Shown here one piece after another: positions 8,227 through 17,356 of a DNA stretch of 64,000 nucleotides (positions are counted from its first letter, which is position 1; each line of letters starts with the position of its first letter). The translations under genes and the position numbers were made by a program. The notes beneath the pieces are model-generated. The model was given only the letters and a program-made list of their open reading frames with translations, searched no databases and was not told the origin of the DNA. The DNA comes from Pseudonocardia autotrophica (GTDB lineage: Bacteria; Actinomycetota; Actinomycetes; Mycobacteriales; Pseudonocardiaceae): NCBI RefSeq assembly GCF_000717175.1, contig NZ_JNYD01000023.1, positions 27,148-91,147 on the forward strand, given 5' to 3'.

Positions 8227-9909
8227 TCAGGTCCCGATGTAGGTCCCCGGGGCCGGGTGGATCGGGTGCAGCCCGCGTCCGCCCAGCTCCGGCGGTGCGT
8301 CGACCACGGCGCCCGATCGCTCGCCCAGCCAGGTGACCAGGTCCTCCCACCACGAGCCCTGCTCGACGTGCGAGGCCGCCCGCCACCGCTCGGCGTCGGC
8401 CGGGTTGCCCGCCGACACCGCACCCGCGGCGACCCGGTGCGCGTTCGTGCCGTAGCCCACCGCGGCCGCCGTGCTGCCGGGGACGGCCACGAACCGGCAC
8501 TTGCCGCCCAGCACCTGCGAGGTCCGGTAGACGGCCTGCCAGCTCCCCACCCGGTCGGCGACGCCCGCGAGCAGGTAGACGTCCCGGTCCACCGCGGAGA
8601 GGTCGATCGGGCCGCCGAGGACGTGCGCGGCCCCGGGCCGGGTCAGCGCACCCGTCAGGGCCAGCCCGGCGAGGTCGCGGAACAGCGCGGCGGGCACGTG
8701 CAGCGCGTCGAGGTTCCAGGCGCGCAGCGGATCGGGCCGGATGTCGCCCTCGTCGACGCCGGCGAGGTAGCGGCGCTCCCAGGCCGGCCAGACCAGCGCC
8801 TCCGGGCAGAGCAGGGCGTGGATCTCGGCGAGCCGGCGCCCGTCGAGCAGGCCCGCCCGGCCGATCGAGGCGACGGCGGCGCGCACCTCGGCGTCGTCGA
8901 CCGGCGCGGCGGAGGGGCCGGTGCGCGAGCGCTCGCGGTCGAGCGTCGTGCCGGCCAGCACGAGCGCCGCGACCCGTTCCTGCCGCTCCAGCCGCGCGGT
9001 GACGGCCGCGGCCAGCAACCCGCCGGTGGAGATGCCGAACAGGGTGGTCCGGTCCACCCGGCAGATCCGCTCGCACGCCGCCAGGGCCTCGACGACGGCC
9101 TCGGCGTAGGCGTCGAGCCCCAGCCCCGCGTCCTCCGGGCCGGGATCGCGCCAGGACAACGCGAACACCTGCTGACCGGCCGCGACGAGCCGGCGCACCA
9201 GGCTGCGGTCCGGGGCGAGGTCGACGAGGTGGAAACGGTTCACCACGCCCGGCACGACCAGGACCGGCACCTCGGCGACCTGCTCGGTGGCGGGCAGGTA
9301 GCGGATCAGCTCGAAGAGCGGGGTGCGCAGCACGACGGCGCCGGGCGCGGTCGCGGTCTCGGTGCCGGGCTCGAGGCGGGCGCCGCCCTCGGGCAGCCGC
9401 GGCGGGGACGCGAGGTCCGCCGCCAGGGCGCGCACCGCCCGGACGGCGCTCGAGCCGCCGGAACGGACGGCGTCGCGCAGCCCGCGCGGGTGCAGCAGCG
9501 GGTTGGTGCCGGGGGCGAGGAGGTCGGCGAGCCGGGCGACGGCGACCCGGAGGCGGTCCGCGTCGTCGGCGTCGGCGGCGAGGTCCTCGACGAGCTCCAG
9601 CGCGGAGGAGCGGGCCGCCCGGTGCGCCTGGAGCAGCCGGGACAGCAGCGGGTCGTCCGCCCAGGCGGGGTCGGCGTGCCGCGGGTCGTCCGTGCGGCCC
9701 GAGGCCGGGCGCGCGCCCAGCCCGATGCGGCCGAGCTCGGCGAGCAGGCCCGCCGCCCGGCCGGCGGTGGCGCCCGGGGAGCGCAGCGCGGCGGCGGCGA
9801 GCCGCGCGGCCGGGCCGACGGGCAGCAGCCGCGCCAGCGGGCCGCGGGCGGCCTCGGTGAGCAGCGCGTCGAGCGGCAGCGCGGCGTCGTCGGCCTCCGG
9901 CCGGGTCAT
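8227..9909 (-). CDS. PHA-synthase (PhaC)-like alpha/beta hydrolase with altered catalytic residues
   Basis: 560 residues, close to class I PhaC length. Family landmarks are clear: LIRYLPATEQVAEVPVLVVP, the nucleophile elbow LFGISTGGLLAA (Ser294), AWNLDALHVPAALFRDL, the acid strand LLAGVADRVGSW, and the terminal GSWWEDLVTWLGERSG. Two catalytic positions differ from PHA synthases. The usual Cys of the G-x-C-x-G box is Ser, and where PhaC has G-S-G-H-I-A-G the protein reads GSTAAAVGYG with no His. Polymerase activity is therefore doubtful; a structural role or a different hydrolase chemistry is possible. No phaA/phaB/phasin genes are adjacent. ATG 9909 is preferred over GTG 9918 because a GCAGG stretch lies 9 nt upstream. 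Confidence 0.8.
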   Translation of the reverse strand: MTRPEADDAALPLDALLTEAARGPLARLLPVGPAARLAAAALRSPGATAGRAAGLLAELGRIGLGARPASGRTDDPRHADPAWADDPLLSRLLQAHRAARSSALELVEDLAADADDADRLRVAVARLADLLAPGTNPLLHPRGLRDAVRSGGSSAVRAVRALAADLASPPRLPEGGARLEPGTETATAPGAVVLRTPLFELIRYLPATEQVAEVPVLVVPGVVNRFHLVDLAPDRSLVRRLVAAGQQVFALSWRDPGPEDAGLGLDAYAEAVVEALAACERICRVDRTTLFGISTGGLLAAAVTARLERQERVAALVLAGTTLDRERSRTGPSAAPVDDAEVRAAVASIGRAGLLDGRRLAEIHALLCPEALVWPAWERRYLAGVDEGDIRPDPLRAWNLDALHVPAALFRDLAGLALTGALTRPGAAHVLGGPIDLSAVDRDVYLLAGVADRVGSWQAVYRTSQVLGGKCRFVAVPGSTAAAVGYGTNAHRVAAGAVSAGNPADAERWRAASHVEQGSWWEDLVTWLGERSGAVVDAPPELGGRGLHPIHPAPGTYIGT

Positions 9910-10172
9910 CGCCCGCACCTGCCGCGCCGTGTCATCGTGTGCGCTCCTTCCCGCCCGGTTCGTCCCCCGGTGCCCGTCCGGCCGATCCTCCCAGCCGCCC
10001 CGCCGTGCCCGCAGGTGTACCCGGACCGGGCGCCCCGGGCCAGCCCGCCGCGCGTGACGTGCGCGTTCGCGCCGCGGGTCGGGGCACGGCGTCGCCCCCG
10101 GTGACCGCCGGATACGCTGATCGGCGGCCCCAGCACCCCCTCCGGGGGGAGGTCGGCAGGACAGGGAGACGT

Positions 10173-11915
10173 GTGTCGCAAACGGAATCCGTACCGATTC
10201 AGGGACTCTCCTCGGTGTCGGCTCCGGGCTCGCGCCCGCTGCGTGCCTGGCAGCGCTCGGCGCTCGCCCGGTACCTGGCCGCCCGGCCCCAGGACTTCCT
10301 GACGGTCGCGACGCCGGGCGCGGGCAAGACGGCCTTCGCGCTGCGGGTGGCGAGCGAGCTGCTGGCGGACCGCACGATCGAGGCGGTCACCGTCGTCACC
10401 CCGACGGAGCACCTCAAGTACCAGTGGGCGCAGTCCGCAGCGGCGGTCGGGATCGCGCTGGACCCCGAGTTCCGGGCGTCGGCCGGCACCTCGCGGGACT
10501 ACCACGGCATCGCGATCACCTACGCCGGTGTGGCCGTGCACCCCCACACGCACCGGGCGCGCACGGAGAACCGGCGCACGCTGGTGATCCTCGACGAGAT
10601 CCACCACGCGGGCGACGCCAAGTCCTGGGGCGAGGGCGTCCAGCTGGCCTTCGAGCCGGCCGAGCGGCGGCTGGCGCTGACCGGGACGCCCTTCCGGTCG
10701 GACGACAACCCCATCCCGTTCGTCGAGTACGTCCGGGACGGCGAGGGCGCGCTGCGCAGCCGCGCCGACCACTCCTACGGCTACTCCGACGCGCTGGCGG
10801 ACAACGTCGTCCGGCCGGTGGTGTTCCTGGCCTACTCCGGCACGTCGAGCTGGCGGACGAGCGCGGGCGAGGAGATCACCGCCCGGCTCGGCGAGCCGCT
10901 CACCAAGGAACAGACCGCGATGGCCTGGCGCACCGCGCTGGACCCCGGCGGCGAGTGGATGCCCGCGGTGCTCGCGGCCGCCGACAAGCGGCTCGACGCC
11001 CACCGCAACAGCGGGATGCCCGACGCCGGCGGCCTCGTCATCGCCACCGACCAGACCAACGCGCGCGCCTACGCCGCCCTGTTGCAGCAGGTCACCGGCA
11101 GGCCACCCGCGCTGATCCTGTCGGACGAGGCGGGCTCGTCGGAGCGGATCGAGTCCTTCTCGAAGTCCGACGAGCGGTGGATGGTCGCCGTCCGGATGGT
11201 GTCCGAGGGCGTCGACGTGCCGCGGCTCGCGGTGGGCGTCTACGCGACCTCCGCCTCGACCCCGCTGTACTTCGCGCAGGCCATCGGCCGGTTCGTGCGG
11301 TCGCGACGGCCGGGCGAGACGGCGTCGGTGTTCGTGCCGTCCGTCCCGGTGCTGCTGGGCCTGGCGAGCGAGCTGGAGGCGCAGCGCGACCACGTCCTCG
11401 GCAAGCCGCACCGGCCCAAGGAGGAGTGGAACGACGAGGAGCTCGCCCTCGCGAACCGGCAGCAGGACGAGCCGGGGGAGGACGAGAAGTCCTTCACCGC
11501 GCTGCACGCCGACGCGGAGCTGGACCAGCTGATCTTCGACGGCGCCTCGTTCAGCGCCGACGAGGAGGAGTACATCGGGCTGCCCGGGCTGCTCGACGCC
11601 GACCAGGTGCGCACGCTGCTGCAGCAGCGGCAGCAGGACTGGGTGGACCGGGGCTCGCCGCGCTCCGGCGCCGCGGCCCGCGCCACCCCGCCGCCGCCCG
11701 TGCCGGAGCCGCCGCGGCAGATGTCGGTGCGCGAGCAGATCCAGAAGCTCCGCAAGGAGCTGAACACGCTGGTCGCGCTGCACAACCACCGCACGAAGAA
11801 GCCGCACGGCGTGATCCACAACGAGCTGCGCCGGGCCTGCGGCGGCCCGCCGACCGCGATGGCGACGATCGAGCAGCTCGAGGAGCGCATCGCCACGATC
11901 CGGTCGTGGCGGTGA
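10173..11915 (+). CDS. Stand-alone DEAD/DEAH-box (SF2, XPB/RadD-like) helicase
   Basis: 580 residues. Motif Q/I region PLRAWQRSALARYLA then ATPGAGKT (Walker A), motif II as DEIHHAGD, motif III ALTGTPFRSDD, and motifs V-VI as SEGVDVPRLAVGVYAT and QAIGRFVRSRR. The C-terminus (SVREQIQKLRKELNTLVALHN) forms a helical segment followed by a small conserved tail. GTG 10173 follows GGGAG at the right spacing. No restriction, methylase or defence genes are adjacent, so this appears to be the stand-alone actinobacterial DNA-repair-type helicase rather than part of a restriction system. A strong palindromic terminator follows 25 nt after the stop. Confidence 0.88.
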   Translation: MSQTESVPIQGLSSVSAPGSRPLRAWQRSALARYLAARPQDFLTVATPGAGKTAFALRVASELLADRTIEAVTVVTPTEHLKYQWAQSAAAVGIALDPEFRASAGTSRDYHGIAITYAGVAVHPHTHRARTENRRTLVILDEIHHAGDAKSWGEGVQLAFEPAERRLALTGTPFRSDDNPIPFVEYVRDGEGALRSRADHSYGYSDALADNVVRPVVFLAYSGTSSWRTSAGEEITARLGEPLTKEQTAMAWRTALDPGGEWMPAVLAAADKRLDAHRNSGMPDAGGLVIATDQTNARAYAALLQQVTGRPPALILSDEAGSSERIESFSKSDERWMVAVRMVSEGVDVPRLAVGVYATSASTPLYFAQAIGRFVRSRRPGETASVFVPSVPVLLGLASELEAQRDHVLGKPHRPKEEWNDEELALANRQQDEPGEDEKSFTALHADAELDQLIFDGASFSADEEEYIGLPGLLDADQVRTLLQQRQQDWVDRGSPRSGAAARATPPPPVPEPPRQMSVREQIQKLRKELNTLVALHNHRTKKPHGVIHNELRRACGGPPTAMATIEQLEERIATIRSWR

Positions 11916-11940
11916 CCGCCGTCACCCGTCCCCGGACAGA

Positions 11941-11976
11941 CGAGAGGGCCGGCACCCGCGGGTGCCGGCCCTCTCG
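11941..11976. terminator. Perfect 36-nt palindrome, bidirectional terminator candidate
   Basis: Two perfectly complementary 17-nt arms (left arm CGAGAGGGCCGGCACCC) separated by only GC. It lies between the helicase stop (11915) and the convergent DUF7455 stop (12029). There is no T-tract, as is common in high-GC actinomycetes. The symmetric placement suggests it stops transcription from both sides. Confidence 0.8.
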
Positions 11977-12028
11977 ACGACGCTCACATGACCGGCGAGG
12001 GGAGTCGCCGATCGCCCATCACTCGTGC

Positions 12029-12217
12029 CTATTCAGCACCCTGCTGGACGTCCACCTCGAGCTCGCGCAGCTTGTCGGCGTGCGCACGCGCGTGGTGTCC
12101 GCAGAACAGGAGCTCGCCGCCGGACGGCAGCACGGCACGAACCTTTGCGGCCGCTCCGCAGCGGTCACAGCGGTCGGCGAGGGTCAACTCGGGCCGGGTC
12201 AGGGTTCCAGGCTGCAT
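12029..12217 (-). CDS. DUF7455 small zinc-ribbon-like protein
   Basis: 62 residues with the DUF7455 pattern: RPELTLADRCDRCGAAAKVRAVL then GGELLFCGHHARAHADKLRE. The C-x-x-C pair and the later C-G-H-H are candidate zinc ligands. ATG 12217 has a strong GGAGG ribosome site 8 nt upstream. These proteins are widespread in actinobacteria and their function is not known. The gene stands alone, facing the helicase gene tail to tail. Confidence 0.85.
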   Translation of the reverse strand: MQPGTLTRPELTLADRCDRCGAAAKVRAVLPSGGELLFCGHHARAHADKLRELEVDVQQGAE

Positions 12218-12518
12218 AGCGGTCTCCCTCCGTCTCGACACCGGTCTCCCGATGTCGCTTGCTGTGACGACCGCTCGCGCGGTGCGCCCACTCTTGCAGA
12301 CGTTAAATACCCCTGCATGTGTTCCCGTCCCGTGTCGCGACGACAATCACAGATCGACCTTTCGGGGTCGGGCGACCGTCGACGCGGTGGCGGTCCGATG
12401 ACGAACACGGATTCAGTTGACTACGAGTGAATGATGCGGTGCATGGTGTGACACCGCAAGGTGTGGCGTGTAAACAGTCGGGTCCTCGCGACTACCGAGC
12501 GCAGTCGGGGGTCCGGTC
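12218..12518. promoter_or_regulatory. Divergent intergenic region between DUF7455 and EamA genes
   Basis: No gene is seen here. For the minus-strand DUF7455 gene, an AT-rich TATTTAAC box (around 12302-12312) could be a -10 element. For the EamA gene, GGTGTGACACC (12445-12455) is an 11-bp perfect dyad about 65 nt before the ATG, nested in GCGGTG...CACCGC (12436-12457). It is a plausible regulator site. The functional claims are inference from symmetry and position. Confidence 0.3.
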
Positions 12519-13424
12519 ATGACGACGAGCATGATCCGCCGGGTCCCGGCGCCCGTGCTCTTCGTCGTCGGGGGTGCCTCGATGTACGTCGGGGCGGCCC
12601 TCGCGGTCGGGCTGTTCGACCGGTTGTCGCCCGCGGCCGTCGCGGTGTTACGGATCTTGGGCGCGGGCCTGGTGCTGCTCGCGTGGCGGCGGCCCCGCCG
12701 GGCGGCGTGGCGGGCCCCGCGGCTGCGGCGGTCGGTCCCGTTCGGGCTGGCGACGGCACTCATGAACGCGGCCTTCTACGAGGCCATCGCGCGGCTGCCG
12801 CTCGGCACCGCGGTGGCGCTGGAGTTCTGCGGGCCGGTCGCGGTGGCGGCGGCGCTCTCCCGCCGCCCGCGGGACGTCGGGGCCGTGGTGCTGGCCGCGG
12901 GCGGAGTGGCCCTCATCGCGGATGTGCGCTGGTCAGGCAGTCCGTCGGGGGTGCTGTGGGCGCTCGCCGCGGCCGTCATGTGGGCGGCGTACATCCTCCT
13001 CGGCAAACGGGTCGCGACGGCCGGGAACGGGGTCGACGACCTGGCCGTCGGCTTCACCGTGGCCGCCGTCCTGTGCTCCCCGGTCCTGTTCCTCGGCGGG
13101 GCCGCGGGCCTCGCGCCGCTCGCCGACCCGGTGGTGGTGCTGCTCGCCGTCGGCGTCGGGGTGCTGTCCAGCGTGATCCCCTACGGCCTCGACCAGGTGG
13201 TGCTGCGGCGGGTCGGGCAGGGGCGGTTCGCGGTGCTCCTGGCCCTCCTCCCGGCGACCGCCACGGTGATCGGCTTCCTGGTGCTCGGGCAGCTCCCGGG
13301 TGCCGCCGAGGGCGTCGGGATCGCGGCCGTGATCGCCGCGGTGGCGCTGCGATCGCGGGACGGGGACGGCGTGCCCGAGGTGCTCGAGCCACCCCGGGAG
13401 ACCCCTCGTCGTCACGTGGAGTGA
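12519..13424 (+). CDS. EamA/RhtA-type drug/metabolite transporter
   Basis: 301 residues with about ten membrane segments in two EamA repeats. The first half contains NAAFYEAIARLPLGTAVALEFCGPVAVA, very close to the RhtA signature (Y-x-A-I-x-x-x-P-L-G-x-A-V-x-I-E-F-x-G-P). The second half contains SSVIPYGLDQVVLRRVGQGRFAVLLALLPATAT, matching the RhtA C-terminal repeat. RhtA proteins export threonine, homoserine and related amino acids, so amino-acid efflux is likely. ATG 12519 has only a weak upstream GGGGG. The gene stands alone, with a candidate dyad operator upstream. Confidence 0.88.
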   Translation: MTTSMIRRVPAPVLFVVGGASMYVGAALAVGLFDRLSPAAVAVLRILGAGLVLLAWRRPRRAAWRAPRLRRSVPFGLATALMNAAFYEAIARLPLGTAVALEFCGPVAVAAALSRRPRDVGAVVLAAGGVALIADVRWSGSPSGVLWALAAAVMWAAYILLGKRVATAGNGVDDLAVGFTVAAVLCSPVLFLGGAAGLAPLADPVVVLLAVGVGVLSSVIPYGLDQVVLRRVGQGRFAVLLALLPATATVIGFLVLGQLPGAAEGVGIAAVIAAVALRSRDGDGVPEVLEPPRETPRRHVE

Positions 13425-13827
13425 CCGCAAGGGCTCGGTCACGCAGCGTCAGCGGTGGAGGAGCACCCGGGTGAAGATCGCCCGATCCGGTGGCGCCGCT
13501 CCCGCCGTGGCGGCCACCTCGGTCCCCGTCGTGCCGCCGCCCGGGGAGACACGGAGCGTGAACGGGCCCGGACGGAGCACGCCGGACGATGAGGCCCCGC
13601 GGCCGGCTCCCGGGGCCGTCCGGGGACGGTGTCTCACCCCGCCGGCCCGCGCCCGGGCGGCGCAATGTCGTTCTTGCCGTGCCGGACGGAGCTGGTTGCC
13701 CGTGCCGGTCGCGGTGCGGAGTGGGTCGACTACAGGGCGCAACAAGAAACGGGAGCGCGACAACAAACGCAGCCCGGCGAGACCGAATCGTGACGATGCT
13801 GCGGAACCTGGACCGATTCAGCATGCT
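13425..13827. other. Intergenic stretch with no convincing gene
   Basis: About 400 nt between the EamA gene and the promoter of the sugar ABC operon. Open frames exist on both strands but lack ribosome sites and recognisable domains. One reads FTLRVSPGGGTTGTEVAATA in the minus direction and could be noise or a relic. I see no RNA gene or strong hairpin here. Confidence 0.4.
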
Positions 13828-13868
13828 TTGCATCACAGACTTCGGCCGCATACGTTGTCGCCCACAAC
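13828..13868 (+). promoter_or_regulatory. Promoter and overlapping dyad operator for the sugar ABC operon
   Basis: TTGCAT (13828-13833) and TACGTT (13851-13856) are separated by exactly 17 nt, a good -35/-10 pair. A dyad GTTGT-CGCCC-ACAAC (13854-13868) overlaps the -10 and the expected start of transcription, the ideal place for a repressor. The operon's own ROK protein (17353) is the obvious candidate to bind it. Hexamers and dyad are seen directly; binding is inferred. Confidence 0.45.
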
Positions 13869-13917
13869 ATTTACCCGGCGTCGTCGGACACCGGGTCCAC
13901 AGTGAGGTGGAGGGCGG

Positions 13918-15063
13918 ATGCGGGTAGGCAGGTCGGCGCTGCGAGGCGCGCCGAAGATGATCGCGGCGCTGGGTCTGGGGCTGGTCCTCACCCTCACCGC
14001 GTGCGGGGCGAACAGCTCCGGTGGGTCCTCGGGCGGCACCGCTCCCTCGGCGGCGCCGGCGGGCGGGGGCGTCAAGGTCGGCGTCATCCTCCCGGAGACG
14101 GACACGTCCGCGCGCTGGGAGGGCTTCGACAAGCCCATGCTCGACAAGGCCATGCGCGCCGCCGGGCTCGACCCGGACATCCAGAACGCGCAGGGCGACG
14201 AGCAGAAGTTCTCGACCCTGGCCGACGGGATGATCTCCAGCGGCGTGAAGGTGCTGGTCATCGCGTCGATCAGCTCGGACGGCGGCTCGGCCGTCGCGGC
14301 CAAGGCCAAGGCGCAGGGCATCCCGGTCATCGACTACGACCGGCTGAACCTCGGCGGCACCAGCGACTACTACGTCTCCTTCGACAACGAGAAGGTCGGC
14401 GCGCTGCAGGGCCAGGGTCTCGCCCAGGCGCTGCAGAGCAAGCAGGGCGCGCAGGTCATCCAGATCGAGGGCGCGCCCACCGACAACAACGCGACGCTGT
14501 TCTACAACGGCCAGCAGACGGTGCTGAAGCCGATGTACGACGACGGCCGGCTCAAGCTCGTCGCGAACCAGGCCATCGACAAGTGGGACAACCAGGTCGG
14601 CGGTCAGACCTTCGAGCAGCTGCTCACCGGCAACGGCGGCAAGGTCGACGGCGTCGTCGCGGCGAACGACGGCCTGGCGGGCGCGATCGTCACCGTGCTG
14701 ACCAAGTACGGGCTCAACGGCCAGGTGGCCGTGACCGGCCAGGACGCCACCGCGGACGGCCTGCAGGCCATCCTGCGCGGCGACCAGTACATGACGGTGT
14801 TCAAGCCGATCCAGGAGGAGGCCGACGCGACCGCCAAGCTCGCCGCGGCCCTCGCCAAGGGCGACACCGCCACCGCCGACCAGACGGCGACCCAGACGGT
14901 GAACGACCCGAAGGGCAACCGCGAGGTCAAGTCCGTCCTGCTCACCCCGCAGCTGATCACCAAGGACAACGTCAAGACGGTGACGGACGCGGGCTACGTC
15001 AAGGCGAGCGAGATCTGCGTGCAGGCCACGCAGGCCGCCTGCGACGCGGCCGGCATCAAGTAA
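13918..15063 (+). CDS. xylF: Sugar ABC transporter substrate-binding lipoprotein (xylose type)
   Basis: 381 residues. A lipoprotein signal ends in LTLTACGANSS (lipobox L-T-A-C), then a Ser/Gly linker, then a type 1 periplasmic binding fold. The segments VKVGVILPETDTSARWEGF, GMISSGVKVLVIASI, IDYDRLN and YYVSFDNEKVGALQGQ match XylF-type proteins (D-R-x-N and S-F-D-N-E-K-V-G). ATG 13918 has GGAGGGCGG upstream. It is the first gene of a four-gene operon with ATPase, permease and ROK regulator. Xylose or another pentose is the likely ligand, but specificity is inferred from family resemblance only. Confidence 0.82.
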   Translation: MRVGRSALRGAPKMIAALGLGLVLTLTACGANSSGGSSGGTAPSAAPAGGGVKVGVILPETDTSARWEGFDKPMLDKAMRAAGLDPDIQNAQGDEQKFSTLADGMISSGVKVLVIASISSDGGSAVAAKAKAQGIPVIDYDRLNLGGTSDYYVSFDNEKVGALQGQGLAQALQSKQGAQVIQIEGAPTDNNATLFYNGQQTVLKPMYDDGRLKLVANQAIDKWDNQVGGQTFEQLLTGNGGKVDGVVAANDGLAGAIVTVLTKYGLNGQVAVTGQDATADGLQAILRGDQYMTVFKPIQEEADATAKLAAALAKGDTATADQTATQTVNDPKGNREVKSVLLTPQLITKDNVKTVTDAGYVKASEICVQATQAACDAAGIK

Positions 15064-15140
15064 CCGAGCCGGGCGCGCGGCCGCGGAGGGGACCGTCGAC
15101 GGTGACCCTCCCGGCCGCGCGCCCTCGCATGGAGGTCCGC

Positions 15141-15917
15141 ATGTCCGAACCCATCCTGCAGCTGCGGTCCGTGTCGAAGAGCTTCGGCGCGGTGCAGGTG
15201 CTCCACGACGTCGACCTGACGGTGCGCGCCGGCGAGGTGACCGCGCTCGTCGGCGACAACGGCGCCGGCAAGTCGACGTTGGTCAAGTGCGTCGCCGGGA
15301 TCCACCCGATCGACGGCGGCGAGATCCTCTTCGACGGCGACCCCGTCGCGTTGCACAGCCCCTCGGACGCGTCGAAGCTCGGGATCGAGGTCGTCTACCA
15401 GGACCTCGCGCTCGCCGACAACCTCGACATCGTCCAGAACATGTTCCTGGGCCGGGAGCGCGGCAGGCCCTGGCTGCTCGACGAGTCCGACATGGAACAG
15501 GCGGCGCGGCGCACCCTCGCCTCGCTGTCGGTCCGCACCGTGACCAGCGTGCGGACGCCCGTGGCGTCGCTCTCCGGCGGGCAGCGGCAGACCGTCGCCA
15601 TCGCCAAGGCCGTCCTCTGGGACTCCCGCGTCGTGCTGCTCGACGAACCCACCGCCGCACTCGGCGTCGCGCAGACCCGGCAGGTCCTCGACCTCGTCCG
15701 CCGGCTCGCCGAACAGGGCATCGGGGTCGTCCTGATCAGCCACAACATGGCCGACGTCTTCGAGGTCGCCGACCGCATCGCCACCCTCTACCTCGGCCGC
15801 ATGGTGGCCGAGGTGCCCACGCGCGACGTCACCCACGGGCAGGTCGTCGAGCTCATCACCGCAGGCCGGTCCGGGGACCTCGGACTGGCCCGACCGGAAG
15901 GGGTGGTCGGGCAGTGA
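15141..15917 (+). CDS. Sugar ABC transporter ATP-binding protein, single-domain
   Basis: 258 residues, one ABC domain: Walker A GDNGAGKS, Q-loop VYQDLALADNLDI, signature SLSGGQRQTVAIAKAV, Walker B VVLLDEPTAALG, and H-loop ISHN. Most CUT2 sugar ATPases (XylG, RbsA) are tandem 500-residue proteins; this one is half length, like FrcA, so it should act as a homodimer. ATG 15141 follows GGAGG. It lies 77 nt after the binding-protein gene and overlaps the permease gene by 4 nt (GTGA). Confidence 0.88.
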   Translation: MSEPILQLRSVSKSFGAVQVLHDVDLTVRAGEVTALVGDNGAGKSTLVKCVAGIHPIDGGEILFDGDPVALHSPSDASKLGIEVVYQDLALADNLDIVQNMFLGRERGRPWLLDESDMEQAARRTLASLSVRTVTSVRTPVASLSGGQRQTVAIAKAVLWDSRVVLLDEPTAALGVAQTRQVLDLVRRLAEQGIGVVLISHNMADVFEVADRIATLYLGRMVAEVPTRDVTHGQVVELITAGRSGDLGLARPEGVVGQ

Positions 15918-17356
15918 CCGCACCCGAGAAGCAGCAGAAGTCGGCGGCCGAGAAGGCCGACCCCGGGAACCGGGCGGCCGACTTCGGCATCGACACCACC
16001 GCCCGGACCACGGGCGAGGCGATCCGCGGCTACCTCCAGGGCCTGCGCAACGGCGAGCTCGGCTCGCTGCCCGCGCTGCTCGGCCTCGCCGCGCTGTTCG
16101 TGCTGTTCACGATCCTCGACTCCGGCGGCACCTTCCCCAGCCTGCTGAACCTCGCGAACCTCCTCCAGCAGGGTGCCGGCCGGACCATCATCGCGATGGG
16201 CCTGGTGTTCGTGCTGCTCACCGGCGAGATCGACCTCGCCGCGGGCACGGCGTCGGGCCTCGCGGCGGCGCTGATGGCGCTGCACCTCGTGAGTGGCGGG
16301 AACATGCTCGGCGCGATGGGCGGGTTCGTCTTCGCGGTGCTGATCGTCGCGATGCTCGTCGCGGCGGCGCTGGCGATCTGGGTCCGGGTGTGGGCCGGGG
16401 CCGTGGTGAGCGTCCTGACGGCAGTGATCCTGCTGATCGGCGTACCGGCCAACCCGTGGATCGAGATGCTGCTCGCCGTGGGCGTCGGCGTGGTCGTCGG
16501 GTGCCTGACCGGCTTCCTCGTCGCCCGCATCGGGATGCCGAGCTTCGTCGTCACCCTCGCCCTGTTCATCACCTGGCAGGGCGTGATCCTGCAGCTCATC
16601 GGCGACGGCGGCACCCTCGGCCTGCGCGATCCGGTGATCAACGCCGTGGCCAACGGCAACCTGTCGACCCTCGGCTCGTGGGTGCTGTTCGTCGTGGCGG
16701 CCGGCGGCTACGCGGCGGTCATGCTGCTGCAGCAGCGCAACCGGCTGCACAAGGGCCTGGTGGCGAAGCCGACCGGCCTGGTCCTGATCAAGGTGGGGGC
16801 CGTCGTCGTCCTCGGGGCGGTGGCGACCTTCCTGCTGACCCGGGACCGGTCGCCGGGCGTCATCGCCATCTCCGGTATCCCTTATGTCGTGCCGATCGTC
16901 CTGGTCCTCCTGGTTCTGGGGACCTACGTGCTCGACCGCACGCGGTTCGGCCGGCACGTCTACGCCGTCGGCGGCAACCGGGAGGCGGCCCGCCGGGCGG
17001 GCATCGACGTCGTCCGGATCCGGGCGGCGGTGTTCGTGATCAGCTCGGCCTTCGCGGCGATCGGCGCGATCGTCTACTCCTCGAAGGTCGGGTCCGTCTC
17101 GCCGGCGGCCGGTGGCGGCAACACGCTGCTGTTCGCGGTCGGCGCGGCCGTCATCGGCGGGACGTCGCTGTTCGGCGGGCGGGGCCGGGTGTCCAACGCC
17201 GTCATCGGCGGCGCGGTGCTGGCGACCGTCGAGAACGGGCTGGGCCTGCTCAAGCAGCCGGCCGCGGTGGTCTTCATCATCACGGGCCTGGTGCTGCTGC
17301 TCGCGGCGGGCGTCGACGTCCTGTCCCGGCGGAAGTCGGCGGCCGCCGGCAGGTGA
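15914..17356 (+). CDS. xylH: Sugar ABC transporter permease (CUT2, XylH-like)
   Basis: 480 residues with a cytoplasmic Lys/Ala-rich N-terminus and about 10-12 membrane segments. The CUT2 hallmark LLTGEIDLAAGTASGLAAA (family form x-x-G-G-I-D-L-S-V-G) lies near residue 100. The loop FGRHVYAVGGNREAARRAGI is the conserved coupling sequence contacting the ATPase. An insertion near the middle makes it longer than RbsC (about 320 aa), which is typical of XylH-type permeases. GTG 15914 overlaps the ATPase stop. Confidence 0.87.
   Translation: MTAPEKQQKSAAEKADPGNRAADFGIDTTARTTGEAIRGYLQGLRNGELGSLPALLGLAALFVLFTILDSGGTFPSLLNLANLLQQGAGRTIIAMGLVFVLLTGEIDLAAGTASGLAAALMALHLVSGGNMLGAMGGFVFAVLIVAMLVAAALAIWVRVWAGAVVSVLTAVILLIGVPANPWIEMLLAVGVGVVVGCLTGFLVARIGMPSFVVTLALFITWQGVILQLIGDGGTLGLRDPVINAVANGNLSTLGSWVLFVVAAGGYAAVMLLQQRNRLHKGLVAKPTGLVLIKVGAVVVLGAVATFLLTRDRSPGVIAISGIPYVVPIVLVLLVLGTYVLDRTRFGRHVYAVGGNREAARRAGIDVVRIRAAVFVISSAFAAIGAIVYSSKVGSVSPAAGGGNTLLFAVGAAVIGGTSLFGGRGRVSNAVIGGAVLATVENGLGLLKQPAAVVFIITGLVLLLAAGVDVLSRRKSAAAGR

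Noticed and set aside
13449..13766. 105-residue minus-strand gene between EamA and the sugar operon
   Set aside because: No ribosome site, no recognised domain, and the first half is low-complexity. Not supported.
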